9,710 nt of DNA. Source: Saprospiraceae bacterium. Lineage in GTDB: Bacteria > Bacteroidota > Bacteroidia > Chitinophagales > Saprospiraceae. The notes under the pieces were generated by a model that saw nothing but the letters and a program-made list of their open reading frames with translations, did not search any database and was not told the DNA's origin. The DNA lies in assembly GCA_014379065.1 (NCBI GenBank), contig JACMMM010000252.1, positions 1 to 9,710 of the forward strand. Direction: 5' to 3'. Shown here in pieces: positions 8,186 through 9,710 of the stretch (positions are counted from its first letter, which is position 1; each line of letters opens with the position of its first letter). Made by a program: the position numbers and the translations under genes.

Positions 8186-8193
8186 TACGTTTG
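8186..8193 (+). promoter_or_regulatory. Bacteroidota -7 promoter element (TAcgTTTG) for the EAD11-2TM gene
   Basis: TACGTTTG fits TAnnTTTG exactly and lies 21 bp before the ATG at 8215, directly after the terminator. A T-rich stretch (8167-8172) lies upstream but does not form a clear -33 box. Its position inside the longer in-frame ORF (ATG at 8173) argues that 8215 is the true start. Confidence 0.55.
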
Positions 8194-8214
8194 CCCAATA
8201 TAACCACCCTCCTT

Positions 8215-8697
8215 ATGAGTTCAATCGTCTCCGAAATCAAAGACTTTCTCGCCCACGGGCGTACCAGCGACGCGCTCTCCCGCCTGCTCGAACTAAGTCA
8301 AAGCAACAAACAAATTCATGACTCCATCCTAATGGTGTTGGCTGAGTTTAATGATCTGAATGCGGCCCGTTTGCGCGGAACGATTCACAACGAAGAGGCC
8401 ACGCTGCGCCAAAACAAAATCAACGAAAAGGTGCTGATGGCGCTGGATTCGTTTGATAGTCAGGGGAGGGTATTGCCGGGGAGTGTGGTGATGAAAAAGA
8501 CCGAGCCAGTGAGTATGCTGGGGCGGCTTTCAGTAACGTTTGGAGGGCTAACTCTTCTCACCTTAATTGGTCAGTTTTTTTGGGTAAAATTAGGTTATGG
8601 CGGCTGGACCGATCTTTATGCTATTCCGTTATTTATCGGTTTTTTGATCTTTATAGCTTACCTCCTCGCTTTGGTCATCAGTGCTTTCAAAAAATAA
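8215..8697 (+). CDS. EAD11-like adaptor domain fused to two transmembrane helices
   Basis: This encodes 160 residues. Residues 1 to about 80 are helical and match the pattern of effector-associated domain 11: a short helix with IKDFLAHGRTSDAL, then H35 and ILMVLAEFNDL (38-48), RLRGTI (52-57), EE (60-61) and NKIN (67-70) before a last amphipathic helix. EADs are Death-like adaptor domains known from bacterial conflict systems, where matching copies join effectors to sensors or NTPases. Two hydrophobic helices follow, at about 104-126 and 134-157, and the protein ends in FKK. The likely arrangement is a cytosolic adaptor on a two-helix membrane anchor or pore-type effector. The start at 8215 is preferred over an in-frame ATG at 8173, because 8173 abuts the terminator and would place the -7 promoter box inside the gene. 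The PBECR-like nuclease gene follows after 52 bp. The EAD11 call comes from motif recognition without a profile search. Confidence 0.7.
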   Translation: MSSIVSEIKDFLAHGRTSDALSRLLELSQSNKQIHDSILMVLAEFNDLNAARLRGTIHNEEATLRQNKINEKVLMALDSFDSQGRVLPGSVVMKKTEPVSMLGRLSVTFGGLTLLTLIGQFFWVKLGYGGWTDLYAIPLFIGFLIFIAYLLALVISAFKK

Positions 8698-8700
8698 TCC

Positions 8701-8708
8701 TAACTTTG
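8701..8708 (+). promoter_or_regulatory. Bacteroidota -7 promoter element (TAacTTTG) for the nuclease gene
   Basis: TAACTTTG fits TAnnTTTG exactly, 3 bp after the previous stop codon and 41 bp before the ATG at 8750. It suggests that the nuclease gene can be transcribed separately from the EAD11-2TM gene, although read-through is also possible because no terminator lies between them. No clear -33 element was found. Confidence 0.5.
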
Positions 8709-8749
8709 GGTAAGACCATTTTATCCAAACACTTTTACTTTCCAACCAA

Positions 8750-9187
8750 ATGAACAACGAGTCCCTGCTCGAATTTGTATTTCGTTTTCGAGATGCCGCT
8801 ACCAATCGGCAAGAGAAGTATGTGTTAGGGGAAGTATTCGAGGAAGAAAATGCTACACTGTTTGCCTTGACAGGTGTAGAAGTCATCGGGTTTCGCAGAA
8901 TCGCAGACAACTTTGGCGTACGTCATGCTTTTAAAAAACACGGCAACCCCACCATAGAAGAACCTCGAGGTCAAGCAGCCATCTTGCCAGAAGATTTTGA
9001 GCAAATCAATTCGATAGTCGTTGCGGCTGAAAAAGTGGTGGTAGAACTTGGTAAGAAGGGTTTGTTTATCATCCGGTACGAGAAAACAATTGAAAACTTC
9101 TTGCTTATTTATGCTGAAGAAATTCGGATCGGGCAACGCGAATTAGCCTTCCAAACCCTCTACAAACGAAAAATCCGCAAGCCTTGA
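8750..9187 (+). CDS. PBECR-like nuclease (Barnase/EndoU/Colicin-E5/RelE fold), stand-alone
   Basis: This encodes 145 residues. Residues about 46-140 match the PBECR pattern: GFRRIADNFGVRHAFKKHG (47-65), RGQAAILPEDFEQI (73-86), a strand pair ending in IIRYEKT (107-113), then EEIRIGQRELAFQTLYKRK (123-141). Candidate catalytic residues are H59, H64, K112, R126 and T137; assignment is by analogy with the BECR fold. PBECR domains usually sit in phage polyvalent proteins or toxins and are predicted metal-independent RNases. The closest subtype seems to be PBECR3, but this is uncertain. Here the domain stands alone behind an N-terminal helix of about 40 residues, with no signal peptide, so a cytosolic target is expected. 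It lies 52 bp after the EAD11-2TM gene on the same strand and converges with an antitoxin-like gene at 9386-9643. Its stop codon lies inside a stem-loop (9171-9201). Confidence 0.7.
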   Translation: MNNESLLEFVFRFRDAATNRQEKYVLGEVFEEENATLFALTGVEVIGFRRIADNFGVRHAFKKHGNPTIEEPRGQAAILPEDFEQINSIVVAAEKVVVELGKKGLFIIRYEKTIENFLLIYAEEIRIGQRELAFQTLYKRKIRKP

Positions 9188-9201
9188 CGACCTGCGGATT
9201 T
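9171..9201. terminator. Stem-loop spanning the nuclease stop codon, possibly bidirectional
   Basis: AAATCCGCA (9171-9179) and TGCGGATTT (9193-9201) form a perfect 9-bp stem with a 13-nt loop containing the TGA of the nuclease gene. On the minus strand the stem is followed by a T-rich tail (GGATTTTTCG), a better terminator than on the plus strand, where only three T end the stem. It could therefore end leftward transcription coming from the element at 9291-9298. Confidence 0.55.
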
Positions 9202-9290
9202 GAATATTACATAGTGCCACGTGCTATTTTTCTGGTTGGGCAGAACTGCGCCGCGCATACGTCCGAAACGCCCTATCCTATATTCATGTA

Positions 9291-9298
9291 CAAAGATA
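9291..9298 (-). promoter_or_regulatory. Minus-strand -7 promoter element (TAtcTTTG) in the convergent gap
   Basis: Read on the minus strand, TATCTTTG fits TAnnTTTG exactly and is followed by TACATG, as in many Bacteroidota promoters. No protein gene of useful size lies downstream before the nuclease gene, so it could drive a short RNA ending at the 9171-9201 stem-loop. Direct repeats TATCCTAT at 9274-9281 and 9304-9311, exactly 30 bp apart, flank it and could be operator half-sites. Confidence 0.4.
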
Positions 9299-9385
9299 CG
9301 GCATATCCTATCAAAATCTTAGCATTTCGTGGGAATGTTTTTGATGGAATGAGTTTGAAACAGAGGACAGGATAAATCGCCATCG

Positions 9386-9643
9386 TTACGCGCCATAGCT
9401 GGCTTTCATGGTTTCATGGGGTATGCCGTATCCAGCAGATATATCCTCGTCAGATTCTTGCACCGTTCGGATGAAGTCTTCGACTGTGATGGGAGTCCCA
9501 TCGGCTTCAAATCCGAAGACGTCATCGTCAGCGTGGGCCGCCACCAATTTATTCAGCAACAGATAGATGCTTTGAAGCACATCCGGGTCTTCGGTCTGGT
9601 TCACCAATCCATGAATGTTGGGTTTTAATTCTTGAGTTGTCAT
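9386..9643 (-). CDS. Small antitoxin-like protein (addiction-module component type)
   Basis: This encodes 85 residues from the ATG at 9643. It has an N-terminal helix (MTTQELKPNIHGLVNQ), a second helix (DVLQSIYLLLNKLV, 21-34), then GFEADGTPITVEDFI (44-58), RTVQESDEDISAG (59-71) and a short tail with IPHETMK. This DG-x-P-(I/L)-T-x-E-D/E-F-I followed by an acidic helix and x-AG-x-x-(I/S)-(P/S)-H-E pattern recurs in Bacteroidota antitoxins paired with RelE/ParE-type toxins. No RelE/ParE gene follows: only about 200 bp separate it from the convergent nuclease gene, and the frame that starts 2 bp downstream (ATG at 9383, 36 codons) is unrecognised. It could be an orphan antitoxin, an antitoxin acting on the nuclease, or an unrelated small regulator. 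A TTG start at 9685 would add 14 residues but is less likely, since a -7-like box lies at 9663-9670. Confidence 0.6.
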   Translation of the reverse strand: MTTQELKPNIHGLVNQTEDPDVLQSIYLLLNKLVAAHADDDVFGFEADGTPITVEDFIRTVQESDEDISAGYGIPHETMKASYGA

Positions 9644-9662
9644 GGTTGCAATTTTTGAAAAA

Positions 9663-9670
9663 TAAAGATA
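9663..9670 (-). promoter_or_regulatory. Probable -7 element (TAtcTTTA) of the antitoxin-like gene
   Basis: On the minus strand TATCTTTA matches seven of eight positions of TAnnTTTG and lies 19 bp before the ATG at 9643. A T-rich TTTTTC stretch lies about 20 bp further upstream, near the expected -33 position. It supports the ATG start over the TTG at 9685. Confidence 0.4.
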
Positions 9671-9710
9671 GGCCCTGTCCATCAAAATCAGAAAAATTAC
9701 CCTTTCCGAA

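Noticed and set aside
8173..8214. Upstream ATG extending the EAD11-2TM gene by 14 residues
   Set aside because: The ATG directly follows the T-tract of the intrinsic terminator, and the extension would contain the -7 promoter element at 8186-8193.
9184..9375. 63-codon plus-strand frame starting with TTG
   Set aside because: It starts inside the stop region of the nuclease gene, uses a rare start, matches no family, and overlaps the minus-strand promoter-like element.
9644..9685. TTG start giving a 99-residue antitoxin-like protein
   Set aside because: The ATG at 9643 begins the family-like MTTQELK sequence, and a probable -7 box lies within the extension.

Overview
The window looks like chromosomal DNA of a Bacteroidota bacterium, probably from the Saprospiraceae/Lewinella/Haliscomenobacter part of the phylum. 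The evidence is a type IX secretion (T9SS) C-terminal sorting domain, very large secreted beta-rich proteins, a short Bacteroidota-style lipoprotein signal, absence of Shine-Dalgarno sequences, and several copies of the Bacteroidota -7 promoter element TAnnTTTG. The genus assignment is inference.

Positions 1-8172 hold a cell-surface and secretion block. A large secreted protein on the minus strand (start 2984) runs off the left edge; it has an N-terminal propeller-like region and CARDB-like domains. A minus-strand lipoprotein (3205-3954) lies upstream of it. A 211-bp divergent region separates the lipoprotein from a 1306-residue plus-strand T9SS cargo (4166-8086), which carries a propeller-like region, a CARDB/Ig-like region, six tandem repeats of about 52 residues, a HYR-like domain and a T9SS sorting domain. 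A perfect 16-bp inverted repeat around a single centre base lies inside the reading frame just before the sorting domain. A strong intrinsic terminator (8135-8172) closes this block.

Positions 8173-9710 hold a compact accessory region that reads as conflict or toxin biology. The first gene (8215-8697) has an N-terminal domain matching the pattern of effector-associated domain 11 (EAD11), a Death-like adaptor of bacterial conflict systems, followed by two transmembrane helices. The second gene (8750-9187) matches the PBECR superfamily of Barnase/EndoU/Colicin-E5/RelE-like nucleases. Converging on it from the minus strand is a small antitoxin-like protein (9386-9643) with no recognisable toxin directly downstream. 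The gap between them carries a minus-strand promoter-like element and a stem-loop, so a short antisense RNA is possible.

The most interesting candidates are the EAD11-2TM plus PBECR nuclease pair, which may be a small defence or abortive-infection module, and the in-frame palindrome at 7801-7833.
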